Assembly: GCF_030816475.1 (NCBI RefSeq)
Contig: NZ_JAUSXF010000001.1
Span: forward strand, 1,116,001 to 1,180,000
Reading direction: 5' to 3'
From: Arthrobacter pascens
GTDB lineage: Bacteria > Actinomycetota > Actinomycetes > Actinomycetales > Micrococcaceae
Length of the DNA: 64,000 nucleotides
Shown here: piece after piece, positions 44,848 through 52,705 of the stretch
How the letters are laid out: each line of letters starts with the position of its first letter
How positions within the stretch are numbered: position 1 is the stretch's first letter
The notes under the pieces: model-generated
Database searches by the model: none
The model's input: only the letters and a program-made list of their open reading frames with translations
What the model was told of the DNA's origin: nothing
Made by a program: the position numbers and the translations under genes

Positions 44848-45091
44848 CACAGCAGGTCAGCGAAACGTCGGAGGCCACTGGCCGTCCTTGGGCCCATTTT
44901 CTCCCCATGGGTATACACCGGATCCCCGGCACCGGCGAGGCCACCAGCTGTGCAGAACTGCGACAAACGCGCAGCTCAAGGCATTATTGAGCAAATCTTG
45001 ACCTTTCTTACGGGTCATCTTGAGCTTGACTGTGTAGGCGGCTCGTTTGCAGTTAGGATCGGCGGGTTGGCCTACTGAAAGGCGCCTCTTG

Positions 45092-45226
45092 ATGGATTTC
45101 CTCCGCTATGTCACCGGTCTCGCGGTCTTCCTTAGCCTCTCGTTTGCACTGTCGTTTTCCGCCCACCTGCTCCTGATGCGACATACGAAGCGGAAGCACG
45201 CTGCACTGTCAAGCCAAGAGCAATAG
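45092..45226 (+). CDS. Small single-pass membrane protein (44 aa)
   Basis: The ORF from ATG 45092 (GAAAGG about 11 bases upstream) encodes MDFLRYVTGLAVFLSLSFAL, continuing SFSAHLLLMR, then a basic tail HTKRKHAAL. One hydrophobic helix with positive residues on the C-terminal side is typical of small membrane proteins. The following 39-residue ORF begins 10 bases after its stop. Confidence 0.5.
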   Translation: MDFLRYVTGLAVFLSLSFALSFSAHLLLMRHTKRKHAALSSQEQ

Positions 45227-45235
45227 CAGCCGACC

Positions 45236-45355
45236 GTGCCGTATATCGACATCAATCCGCACCGGCAGCGACCGAAATGGCTCGGCTACCTCGTGCTGGC
45301 CGTTCTCACGGCCCTCACCGTCATTGTTGTCATTGCTGCTCTTGTTGGCACATAA
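45236..45355 (+). CDS. Small single-pass membrane protein (39 aa)
   Basis: GTG 45236 opens a 39-residue frame with a polar N-terminus (VPYIDINPHRQRPKW) and one strongly hydrophobic helix (LGYLVLAVLTALTVIVVIAA). It follows the 44-residue ORF by nine bases, so the two could be a translation-coupled pair. The function is unknown. Confidence 0.4.
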   Translation: MPYIDINPHRQRPKWLGYLVLAVLTALTVIVVIAALVGT

Positions 45356-45575
45356 GCCCGCTCCCGAGCGGACGCCGCGGGGCCGAATCTGCGGTCTCGG
45401 GACTTCTGACCCTGGAGGCTGTCCTGGTACCCGTGGTGGATCTTTGCCGGGCGCGGCACGAGGGTAGCGTTCTTTCTCCGTCCGGGCACGGCTAAGCGCC
45501 GCATCGGATCCGGACTGTCCCCCCAGACAGCGGAACTGGCGGCGGCTGCCGCCCACGGAAAGGCCAGGACAGCAC

Positions 45576-45854
45576 ATGACCGCTGGATTTGAGGTATTCC
45601 TGGACACGCAGCTGCGGTTCAGATTCCGGCTGCGTGACGCAGACGGTGCCGTGCTGGCCGTGTCGTGCCCGTTTCTCAGCAAGCGGGAAGCTGCGGCGGG
45701 GATTGCTGCCCTGCGCGAATGCGCAGGCACGGGCCTTATCGCCGACCTCACGGGTCACCGGCACGGTCCGGACACCATGCCGGTGACCGGGTGCCGATGC
45801 AGCCCTATCCGCCGGAGGTCCTGTAGGTCGCCGCGTCCTGATCAACAGCTCTAA
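45576..45854 (+). CDS. DUF1508 (YegP-like) protein
   Basis: The 92-residue protein has the YegP/DUF1508 repeat-like strand-helix unit FEVFLDTQLRFRFRLRDADG, then LAVSCPFLSKREAAAGIAAL, then RECAGTGLIADLTG. YegP-type proteins usually carry two such units; this has one, plus a Cys/Arg-rich tail that may be out-of-phase. Its role is unknown, possibly nucleic-acid or stress related in the family. The upstream AAGGCCAGG is a usable Shine-Dalgarno. Confidence 0.55.
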   Translation: MTAGFEVFLDTQLRFRFRLRDADGAVLAVSCPFLSKREAAAGIAALRECAGTGLIADLTGHRHGPDTMPVTGCRCSPIRRRSCRSPRPDQQL

Positions 45855-46417
45855 TCCCGGCGCCGCCTACAACGCCGGTCTCCGGCCAGCGACGTGGCCG
45901 CTTCGAGCCAAGGTGGCCGGGCGGGTACTTCCGCGCTATGCGCCACAGCTGAATTAGACGAAGGCTCACTGACCGGAATACGGTGTTCAAGGCGTCTCCG
46001 CATCCCCCGATTAGCGGAGCCGTTGCCCGAGGGAGGCCTCCGCGCTTGAGCCCGTCCTGAGTCTGGAGGCTTTTCCTCATGATGCAGCTGGCCCCATGGC
46101 CTTGGGACCGCCCGTCGTCCTCGACCACTGCCCAGCCCGCCGCTGGCAACGCTGCACGATAGTGCCGCAACACATCGACGTCTCCCGAGAGCACAAACCT
46201 GCGTTCACAGCCGCCTACACCACTCACGCCGCCACCGCTGAAATCGCCGATGTGACTGATGGAATCGAACGCCCGCTGGGACTCACGAAATGCCTGCAGT
46301 GATTATCCGGCGGAACATTTGTTTCCCTGTCCGACTCCCACCCCAAGCTCAAAATAGTCTTCGGCGTTCTTTCACGTCAACACGCTTTAAAACCCTCTCG
46401 ACCCGGAATCTGGAACC
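45855..46417. other. Non-coding stretch
   Basis: No convincing gene. A short frame at 46418 (GTG start, MDAFTSPSPRGSRDALSVLL then a hydrophobic run) could encode a small membrane protein, but it runs through the hairpin at 46542-46583 into the convergent gene and is not supported. No clear repeats. Confidence 0.4.
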
Positions 46418-46541
46418 GTGGACGCCTTCACATCCCCATCTCCCCGTGGATCACGCGATGCTCTCTCCGTCCTGCTCTACGTGGCGGTCATCGCGTCGAT
46501 CTTCTTCGCGTACATCCAGTTGTTAGTTGAAGCACACAGAA

Positions 46542-46583
46542 AAGGTGCCGCACCCCGGATCAGGGGCGTGCGGCACCTTTTTG
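46542..46583. terminator. Bidirectional terminator
   Basis: Long stem aaaaggtgccgcac pairs with gtgcggcacctttt around a short GC loop, with an A-run on one side and a T-run on the other, so it can end transcription from both directions. It lies just beyond the stop of the minus-strand AMIN-like gene (46591). Confidence 0.85.
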
Positions 46584-46590
46584 GATTCCA

Positions 46591-47139
46591 TCACCAGAAG
46601 TGGGCCACGTCCACGATCAGCCGGGAACCGGACCCTGGCCCATCCAAGGTGAAGACCCGGAAGGGCAACCGGGCACGGACGCCTAAGCCGATGCTGGTGT
46701 AACCCTCGAAGCTTCCGGCATAAACCACTTGCCGGAAGGTCTGGTAGCCGGCCACGTTGGACAGCTCAGCCTTCGCGGCGGGGTTGTAGGTGACGTTGCC
46801 GTTGCTGTCATAGGAGGGTGCGTTCACTGTGACCTGCAGGCGTGCATTGCCCTGCACAGGGATCGTGAAGCCGGTGCCGTCCTGGACGATCTCCGGGACG
46901 TACTGGACGGTGTAGCCGTTCACGGGGCTGTTGAGGTCGACCACCATCCTGTCGAAGCAGGATTGCTGCCCGGTCCGGACGTTGGTGACGGATGCGGTGC
47001 TCATGTCGAGCGCGGTTTTAGCCGAAGATCCCCATTCAAGACTGCAATACGATGTGGCTGCCGAGGCGGGCCCCGGTGCCAGGATTCCCAGCCCGACGGC
47101 CGCGAGGAGTGCCGTGAGCCAGAGGAGGAGCTTTTTCAT
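46591..47139 (-). CDS. Secreted AMIN-like domain protein
   Basis: The 182-residue protein has a Sec signal (MKKLLLWLTALLAAVGLGIL then APGPASAA, cut after about residue 28). The mature beta-rich part (VTNVRTGQQSCFDRMVVDLN, then YTVQYVPEIVQDGTGFTIPV, then VDVAHFW at the end) fits AMIN-like domains that occur in exported actinobacterial proteins. The two Cys residues may form a disulfide. Strong terminator downstream. Confidence 0.7.
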   Translation of the reverse strand: MKKLLLWLTALLAAVGLGILAPGPASAATSYCSLEWGSSAKTALDMSTASVTNVRTGQQSCFDRMVVDLNSPVNGYTVQYVPEIVQDGTGFTIPVQGNARLQVTVNAPSYDSNGNVTYNPAAKAELSNVAGYQTFRQVVYAGSFEGYTSIGLGVRARLPFRVFTLDGPGSGSRLIVDVAHFW

Positions 47140-48252
47140 TTAGGTGCCATCCAGAGAAAGTGGTGGGGTTGGATAGCTCAAGCGTAGGAGTGTCAGGTGC
47201 GTGAAACGAGGGTTGTGGCCGTTTCGGCGTGCAACCGTGAGAAACGCAGAATTTGCATCACGCGTTTGTAAATCCGGGCCTCAATTACTGCCGTCCTTTA
47301 CCGTTCCGGTGCCGTTTCCGGACCCGGATGTTATCCGGATAACGACGCCGGAAAGACGCAAGCCCATTGGGAGTGCCTGGCGACAGACGCATGACTGCCG
47401 TAATGAGCTGGCACGGGGGGCAGATAGGCTGGGGCCCTGACGTTGGGGGACGCGGCGGAGCCGCTTGTGCACATCAAAGAATTTCGAATGGATTTAGGGG
47501 ACTAAAGCCTTCGATGTCCACGCCTTCCTCCCTGGGGCCTTCCCGTCCCTTATCACAAACCATCGTTCCGTGATAGCTGTCACGGAACCCCTGACAGCCT
47601 TGGCCACACACCTAACCAGGGTTATCAGAACTCGGCTCCATAACCGGACGCTTCAATCTTCTGGACCTCTGGCCCAGGAAAATCAACTGAATACCAGTGC
47701 TCCCGGCTGGCGTTCAGGTCGGACCAGGGGCAGGAAGCACCGCCCGGTACCTGCGCAGCGGGAAGACTGATCGCAGGCGCTGCTCTTATGTTCCGGGAGC
47801 AGTTCGGCGCTCAGTCACCGCACGAGCCTGGCGACGGGAGGGGCACCAGCCCGCAGATGACTGGAGGGTACTTTTAGAAAAGGGATGGCGAAGCGATCGA
47901 TGAATCAGGCTCCGATTCCAGCGCTTCAGTGTCGGCTTCTTTCACGGCATCCTCTGCGACACTCACAGGAGCTCCGGGCTGGCAGGGCTTTCACTGCGGC
48001 GACCAGCTCGTCGTAGTCGCCGAATTCGCCCTTGATTCAGCATGGTATTGCCTGAAGATATCGCTACCACCTCGAGGTTGGCAAAGGACACGTTCTACGC
48101 CTGATCGTTGACAAGAGCAGGCCCCGGACGGCACGTTCGAGTCCTTTCTTGTTTTACCGTCAAAGTTTCCGAGCAAAGTGATGCATGTTACGATGCCTTC
48201 AATTTCCAGTTGCGAAAACGGTCTAGAAATATGGGCCTGGTGAGGGGCTGTT
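47140..48252. other. Long non-coding stretch with one palindrome
   Basis: There is no convincing coding frame across 1.1 kb on either strand. The only distinct feature is the 24-base palindrome at 47565-47588. The base composition drifts to lower GC toward the toxin-antitoxin genes, compatible with a junction between transferred pieces. Confidence 0.5.
47565..47588. promoter_or_regulatory. 24-bp palindrome
   Basis: GTTCCGTGA-tagctg-TCACGGAAC has perfect 9-base arms. It is in the middle of a gene-free kilobase, so it is either an operator of a lost gene or a recombination or hairpin structure. There is no T-run, so a terminator is less likely. Confidence 0.45.
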
Positions 48253-49080
48253 GTGCCGTTTCGAAAGGCCTTGGTTACGGTCCGGTATCTGGCGCCCTCA
48301 CGTCGGAACTACACATCCTCCCAGAGGCTCTCGGGCCGCACGGCGCTGTCGAACCGAGAGCTGAGAATTCTCGAGGGATTTCAACTCGAGCCCTACGCCG
48401 TGCCTGGTAATAATGACACCCATGTGAGCCTGAAGAGCTTTATTTTGCCGATTACAGAGGTTCGGCGTCTGATGGCTGCACTGTCAAAAGCTACTTTGCT
48501 GACCTCAGCCCAACTGCGCAAGGATCCGTCCGACCGAACGCCGGTCGAGATCGAAGTGAAGGGTCGCTTCTCCGGAAAGGCCCGGATGCTCCTCGAAGAC
48601 GCTCTGTCTTTACTGGAGGCTGATGAATTCTTCCTCCAAGATTGCCTAGGGGCCCTTGAAAAGAACAAAAAAACACCCCCTGTACCAGCCAGCCATGTTC
48701 TTGCGCGGCAGGAGGCGGCCCGGCGGATTGGACCCTACTTCAGTCCATTATCCCTGCGGGCCTACCTCGGCATTGAAAGGGTTGAAGATTTCACTCGCTG
48801 GGTGGATACCAGCGACGTCCTACGGGTGTTCAGTGAAGAGGATCTCGTTGCTTATCCTGCCTTCCAGTTTCGAGACGGCAAGCTTGACCCAAGATACGCT
48901 CGAGTCCTCCATGAGTTCCGTGACGAGACGATGTCTGGATGGGCAATCGCGGACTGGTTCACGGTCCCGCAATCCGGCCTGAAGAGTTGTGCGCCGAGAG
49001 ACTGGCTGGACAAAGGCAATCCTGCCGAACCGGTTGTCCTAGTTGCACGGGAGTACGTCATGCATTGGGGCAGGCCATGA
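48253..49080 (+). CDS. Antitoxin-like protein of RES toxin-antitoxin module
   Basis: The protein has 275 residues from GTG 48253. The last part (VFSEEDLVAYPAFQFRDGKL, then MSGWAIADWFTVPQSGLKSC, then PRDWLDKG) resembles the toxin-binding C-terminal domain of Xre/MbcA/ParS (DUF2384-type) antitoxins, where xGWxxxxWF...P...L is the core. The longer N-terminal part has no helix-turn-helix that I can name. Its stop overlaps the toxin start (ATGA). In this family antitoxin and toxin genes are usually fused in operon order antitoxin first. Confidence 0.6.
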   Translation: MPFRKALVTVRYLAPSRRNYTSSQRLSGRTALSNRELRILEGFQLEPYAVPGNNDTHVSLKSFILPITEVRRLMAALSKATLLTSAQLRKDPSDRTPVEIEVKGRFSGKARMLLEDALSLLEADEFFLQDCLGALEKNKKTPPVPASHVLARQEAARRIGPYFSPLSLRAYLGIERVEDFTRWVDTSDVLRVFSEEDLVAYPAFQFRDGKLDPRYARVLHEFRDETMSGWAIADWFTVPQSGLKSCAPRDWLDKGNPAEPVVLVAREYVMHWGRP

Positions 49081-49736
49081 ATGAACCGGACCTCCAAGAA
49101 TACGAGCAGTTCCAGAAACCGGAGCGCGAAGAAGTCATCCAACGTTTACCTTCGAAACCGGATGATTATTCTGCTTTTCCGTCCATGAGTTTCCCAGCAG
49201 GTTCGAAGTGGTACCGGAACCACGGTCCCCTTGGTGCTTGGTATTTCGACGGGTCTCTTGGAGGGCGGTTCAATTTATTGTCGCCAAACGGCACGCTCTA
49301 TCTAGCAAATACCGAAGAAGGAGCGTTCCGCGAATGGGTCGGGCCAGGGGTTGATCCGGCGGCACATCGGCGCGGAATCCACGACTCACTACTTCGGGAC
49401 AGGTGGGTGTCCTTTTTGACCCTTCCGGTGGCTGTCAATGCGGCGGACATCAGTGCATCGGACTCACTTTGGTGGGGCATACTCCCTAGGCTCTGGTGTT
49501 CTCCGCCGTATGACACTCCACAGGCATTTGCCAAAGAATTCCTTGAGGCTGAATTTGGGGGCATATACACCCCGCTTCAGTACACGCCCGGGCAGAGGGG
49601 TATTGCCGTCTTCGGGGAAGAAGGACCGCGGGAATGGGCAGCCGGCGCGGAAAAGGTTTCAATGACCGCAGTCGCCCAAAAGCTTGGCGTTCCGGTCTGG
49701 AGGGCGCCGAAGATGAGGGAAATGAAAATGATTTAG
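49077..49736 (+). CDS. RES-domain toxin
   Basis: The protein has 219 residues from ATG 49077, overlapping the antitoxin stop by four bases. The central segment GPLGAWYFDGSLGGRFNLLS, then PNGTLYLANTEEGAFREWVG, carries the Arg, Tyr and Glu pattern of the RES family. Characterised members deplete NAD+. It is translationally coupled to the antitoxin-like gene, as is usual. It is somewhat longer than typical RES toxins (about 150-200), with extra N-terminal residues. Confidence 0.7.
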   Translation: MNEPDLQEYEQFQKPEREEVIQRLPSKPDDYSAFPSMSFPAGSKWYRNHGPLGAWYFDGSLGGRFNLLSPNGTLYLANTEEGAFREWVGPGVDPAAHRRGIHDSLLRDRWVSFLTLPVAVNAADISASDSLWWGILPRLWCSPPYDTPQAFAKEFLEAEFGGIYTPLQYTPGQRGIAVFGEEGPREWAAGAEKVSMTAVAQKLGVPVWRAPKMREMKMI

Positions 49737-49775
49737 ACAGGGTCATAGGAAGCAATGTGCGGGCACGTTTGAGAG

Positions 49776-50510
49776 TTGGCGAAGCATTTGCACATGATTA
49801 CAGAATCGAGTCGGGGACAAGTGACCGAGGCACAGCTGGCTGAGCGGGGCAGGATCGTGATTGTGGGCGGCCAGGCAGTTCAAGACCCTCCGCTACCAGC
49901 TAGCCCAGCTGACAACGCAGGGCAAGATCGTGATAGGCACGGCGGTCACCGATCCTTCGTTTCTGTGAAGCGTCTTCAGCACACTCAGGGCGCCACGATT
50001 CAAGAAACCTTTGCGGTCAACGGCATCCCACGTGACCTCTTCAGTGCACAAGCCCTGTTCGACCGATCACCGTTCGACTTTGAGCGATGGGCAGTATCGA
50101 TGATCAACGCGGAGCCTAATCAGAAACAGGTTGGCGACAAGGGAATTGATGGTGTGGCGCGCTTCCCAATTGATGGCGCAGGCAAGATCGGTAAAGTCCT
50201 TGTCTCCGTGAAGGGCGGTAAGAACTTGAACCCCGGCATGGTCAGGGATTTGAAGGGGACCGTAGAAACCCAGAAGGCGCAAATGGGGGTTCTAGTCACC
50301 TTTGGTGAGGCAACTCGGGGCGTAAAGGATGCGATTGATCACGGCGGTCTTTCTGTCCACCCTGCGAACAGTCAGCAGTTCCCGCTGTTACAGCACATCA
50401 CGATTGCTGAGCTCCTAGCAGGCAAACGCCCTGAAATGCCGCCTACCATCCTGCCGTATATCGAAGCTAAGAAGCAGAGCTTGCCGAAGTTGACTCCCAC
50501 CCTGTTCTAG
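49776..50510 (+). pseudogene. C-terminal nuclease-like part of a DNA methyltransferase, 5' truncated
   Basis: The 244-residue frame starts with rearranged sequence: two similar copies of a gggcaggatcgtgat-type stretch occur between 49846 and 49940. A clean region from about residue 75 onward (GIPRDLFSAQALFDRSPFDF, then ERWAVSMINAEPNQKQVGDK, then GIDGVARF and VLVSVKGGKN) follows. This matches the tail of methyltransferase-nuclease fusion proteins whose N-terminal adenine/cytosine methylase is missing here. GIDG...VSVKGG is the PD-(D/E)xK-like core. It may be expressed as a fragment. Confidence 0.6.
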
Positions 50511-50570
50511 TTCGTTCCAGGCATCCGATAGACTGCGGCAGCTACAAGGGCCGGAGAAAACGGGGGCGAC

Positions 50571-51095
50571 ATGGACGCGAAAACGAACCACCCTATGCTG
50601 CCGCTGGCACTTCAGGGTTTCGGGGATGCGCATAGTCGACACAGGGACCTTCGACTAACTTCCGACCCTGCGAGCCTCTTCGTTTCCGCTGCTGAATGTG
50701 TCTACTGGGCGGCAACCATTCATGAGCAGCTTCGCTGGTGGCCGGAGTACGCGGAGTTCACAGCGGATCACGTGCTGGGATCGTTGCTGCCGGGCGTGCG
50801 CTATGTACGCAACCTAAAAACACACAGTCTGCCTATGACTATGCAGAGTGTGGAGGGCCTGATGTTCCCGATTGTGTTCCCCAAGGTGTTCTCTGAAGTT
50901 GTGTGGCTGCCGCTTGACCGCTTGCCCGAACCAAATCGGACCACCAAGTTCACGCAAATGCAGGCAGAGTCTTACGCTCAACAAATGGCCGGTGTCCCCA
51001 CGCGTCACACGTTCCAACGACTCGCGGATGGGTTTACTGAACTAAGGGGGCTGGAAGGTTCGCCGCTGGGCGTGGCTTCCTCCCGCACGGTGTAG
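50571..51095 (+). CDS. Hypothetical protein at the right end of element 1
   Basis: The protein has 174 residues from ATG 50571 (GGGGGCGAC upstream). Mixed alpha-beta content with VYWAATIHEQLRWWPEYAEF and TKFTQMQAESYAQQMAGVPT; no family recognised. It lies directly before the arm-type repeats and the right attachment site, a position often used by element-borne accessory genes. Confidence 0.55.
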   Translation: MDAKTNHPMLPLALQGFGDAHSRHRDLRLTSDPASLFVSAAECVYWAATIHEQLRWWPEYAEFTADHVLGSLLPGVRYVRNLKTHSLPMTMQSVEGLMFPIVFPKVFSEVVWLPLDRLPEPNRTTKFTQMQAESYAQQMAGVPTRHTFQRLADGFTELRGLEGSPLGVASSRTV

Positions 51096-51117
51096 GCACC
51101 CAACCGCTAGACCTCTG

Positions 51118-51147
51118 AGTCCGCAGAAAGTCCGCAAGAGGTCCGCA
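51118..51147. repeat. Integrase arm-type repeats left of attR
   Basis: agtccgca, agtccgca and ggtccgca begin at 51118, 51129 and 51140, an exact 11-base period (one helical turn). Similar octamers in the same spacing lie at 24492-24510 and 51298-51316. They probably bind the N-terminal domain of the integrase. Confidence 0.65.
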
Positions 51148-51239
51148 AACCTACACAAACCGGCAACCGCAGCCCACACTGAAACCGCTAGAAATCAACG
51201 GATACAGTGCCTGCCAACAACGCACATTTATGTAAGGGA

Positions 51240-51259
51240 AGTTCCGCTTCAACGTGTAG
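51240..51259. repeat. Right attachment site copy (attR / junction with element 2)
   Basis: It is identical over 20 bases to the 3' end of ychF at 24429-24448 and lies in the same orientation. The base before it differs (51239 a versus 24428 g), so the repeat ends sharply. Directly after it begins the second integrase remnant. This marks the right boundary of element 1 and the left boundary of element 2. Confidence 0.75.
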
Positions 51260-51285
51260 GTTGGCTCTTTTTCCCAATGCTGGGA

Positions 51286-51390
51286 TCAGTTGCTGGCACT
51301 CCGCACAAGGTCCGCAAGAAAGCCGAGAGCATCGTCCATCATGGCTTCGGCAGCGGATCTGGTGCGATCCTCCGCGGTTGGCAGAGCGTG
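51286..51390 (-). pseudogene. Integrase C-terminal remnant (element 2)
   Basis: The minus strand encodes PTAEDRTRSAAEAMMDDALG, then FLADLVRSASN and a TGA stop at 51286. It matches the frameshifted end of the first integrase copy (24478 onward) and continues it in frame, with C-terminal residues that the first copy has lost. Upstream of 51390 no further integrase sequence remains. It is at the same distance from its att copy as in element 1. Confidence 0.7.
51298..51316. repeat. Arm-type repeats right of attR
   Basis: actccgca at 51298 and ggtccgca at 51309, with an 11-base period, inside the tail of integrase remnant 2. The position relative to the att core equals that of the pair at 24492-24510. 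Confidence 0.55.
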
Positions 51391-51494
51391 AACTCAATTT
51401 CGTTCATCTCCTCAAGCTGAGCCGAAATTCGCATACTCGAGAGCGGTTCGTCAGTCAGCGGGTCATACTGTCTGCGGCTCAGGGCCGATACTGA

Positions 51495-51893
51495 TTAGTC
51501 GCGCTGTCGGCGGCGGCGGGCGCTGAGGACCTCAGCAACCCCAACCAGGGCCAACGGGAACGTCACGACGGCTGCAAGGTGGCGCTTCAGATCATAGGGG
51601 TCCTGAAGTGCCGCCCAGCTCACCAGAATTCCTGGCAGCCCTACGCAGACGGATACCCAGACGGGGTTGCCCCGGACATGGGACCCGATACTGGACGCTA
51701 ATGACAGCGCGCATCCGGCGTAGATGTAGCGGCTACCGATCCAGACCTCTTCCTGTTCGGCCGGACCTGGCAACCAGATATGCCAGTTGGCGCGCGCGAT
51801 CCCGTAGCCGATCAGGGTCATCGAGGCGAGGACGAGCAGGACCCAGACGATGGTTGTAGCCCACCGGCGCCTTGCTTCAAGCGTCGCCTTCAC
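51495..51893 (-). CDS. Hypothetical membrane protein
   Basis: The 132-residue protein has about four membrane segments (about 13-33, 48-68, 75-95 and 105-122) and a basic tail. No family recognised. It is oriented away from the attachment-site region, and its start is within the excisionase-like remnant's end. Confidence 0.55.
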   Translation of the reverse strand: MKATLEARRRWATTIVWVLLVLASMTLIGYGIARANWHIWLPGPAEQEEVWIGSRYIYAGCALSLASSIGSHVRGNPVWVSVCVGLPGILVSWAALQDPYDLKRHLAAVVTFPLALVGVAEVLSARRRRQRD

Positions 51894-52100
51894 CTGTCGG
51901 CTTCTTCCGGGACAACGATACTTACAAACCTTACAGAAACTTCGCGTGGCATTCGACGTTCCGCAGGATAAGCCCTTCCATCGATCTGCAACCGACGCAA
52001 CTCACCAGACTTCAACAACTGACGGACAGTCGGGACACGAACGGCCAGCTCCTCACCTACCTGGCTGATCGCCAAGAAACCTCGGGTGCTTCGGCGTCAC
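51890..52100 (-). pseudogene. Excisionase-like helix-turn-helix remnant
   Basis: GTG 52100 opens MTPKHPRFL, a one-base shift follows, and then AISQVGEELAVRVPTVRQLL then KSGELRRLQIDGR. This is the pattern of MerR/AlpA-type excisionase helix-turn-helix proteins (RFL-x-I-x-VA-x-ELx...xxxLL-xxGEL-xxIQIxGR). The usual WRI/VxLExYI ending is missing. It may have been the recombination directionality factor of element 2. Confidence 0.4.
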
Positions 52101-52122
52101 AGGAGCAACACTCGCCCTGGAA

Positions 52123-52329
52123 CTACTCGGCACCCTTAGCGATATGGGAGTCAGGCGACAACGGTAACTCCATGAACTCATACACTTCCCGCCACGCGTT
52201 ATCCAAACGCATCTCAGCCAAAACCGTCTCCTCCTTGCCAGCGTTCGCACCGCGCTTCCGCAACTCAGAGAGCTCGTTGTACAGCGCCTCGACCTGCTCC
52301 AGACGCTTCCTAAATTCCAAGTCAGCCAT
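52123..52329 (-). CDS. Small coiled-coil hypothetical protein
   Basis: The protein has 68 residues from ATG 52329. LEFRKRLEQVEALYNELSEL, then RKRGANAGKEETVLAEMRLD, forms an amphipathic helical pattern. No family recognised; it could be a real small gene or a chance frame. It is just upstream of the excisionase-like remnant on the same strand. Confidence 0.4.
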   Translation of the reverse strand: MADLEFRKRLEQVEALYNELSELRKRGANAGKEETVLAEMRLDNAWREVYEFMELPLSPDSHIAKGAE

Positions 52330-52335
52330 TGCCAA

Positions 52336-52705
52336 AGACTAACTGACCGGAAGGTGACCAGATAGGTGGGGACATCCCATTCCGCGCATCTACTAGCACC
52401 ACCGTCGGTAAGCACTCTCGCACTCCAAGAACCTGAAATGTTCCAACCAAAGACAGGTCAACATGCCAAGAGCATGAAGGGATGCGCCAACCCAATGCCC
52501 AACACCCACAGCCAAGACCTGCTGCACGCACACGCGTGAAGCGAACAAAGCGCGAGGCACATCAACCGGCAGCGTGGGTACGGGACAACCCAGATCAACG
52601 CACGCAAAGCCTTGGAACCACGGGTAGCCACAGGCACAGTCCGACACGCACGCTGCGGCGAGTACATTCACATCATCATCCCCGTCAGCCCAGCAGGATG
52701 CAGAA
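52336..52705. other. Non-coding stretch
   Basis: Long frames here (for example one on the minus strand at 52393-52827) have cysteine-rich, implausible compositions and no ribosome-binding site. No structure of note found. Confidence 0.4.

Noticed and set aside
46418..46702. 94-residue frame with a possible membrane helix
   Set aside because: It reads through a strong bidirectional terminator and into the 3' end of the convergent gene, with no support for its start.
24449..51259. Conjugative element
   Set aside because: No relaxase, coupling protein or type IV secretion components are visible, so the element is called integrative only.
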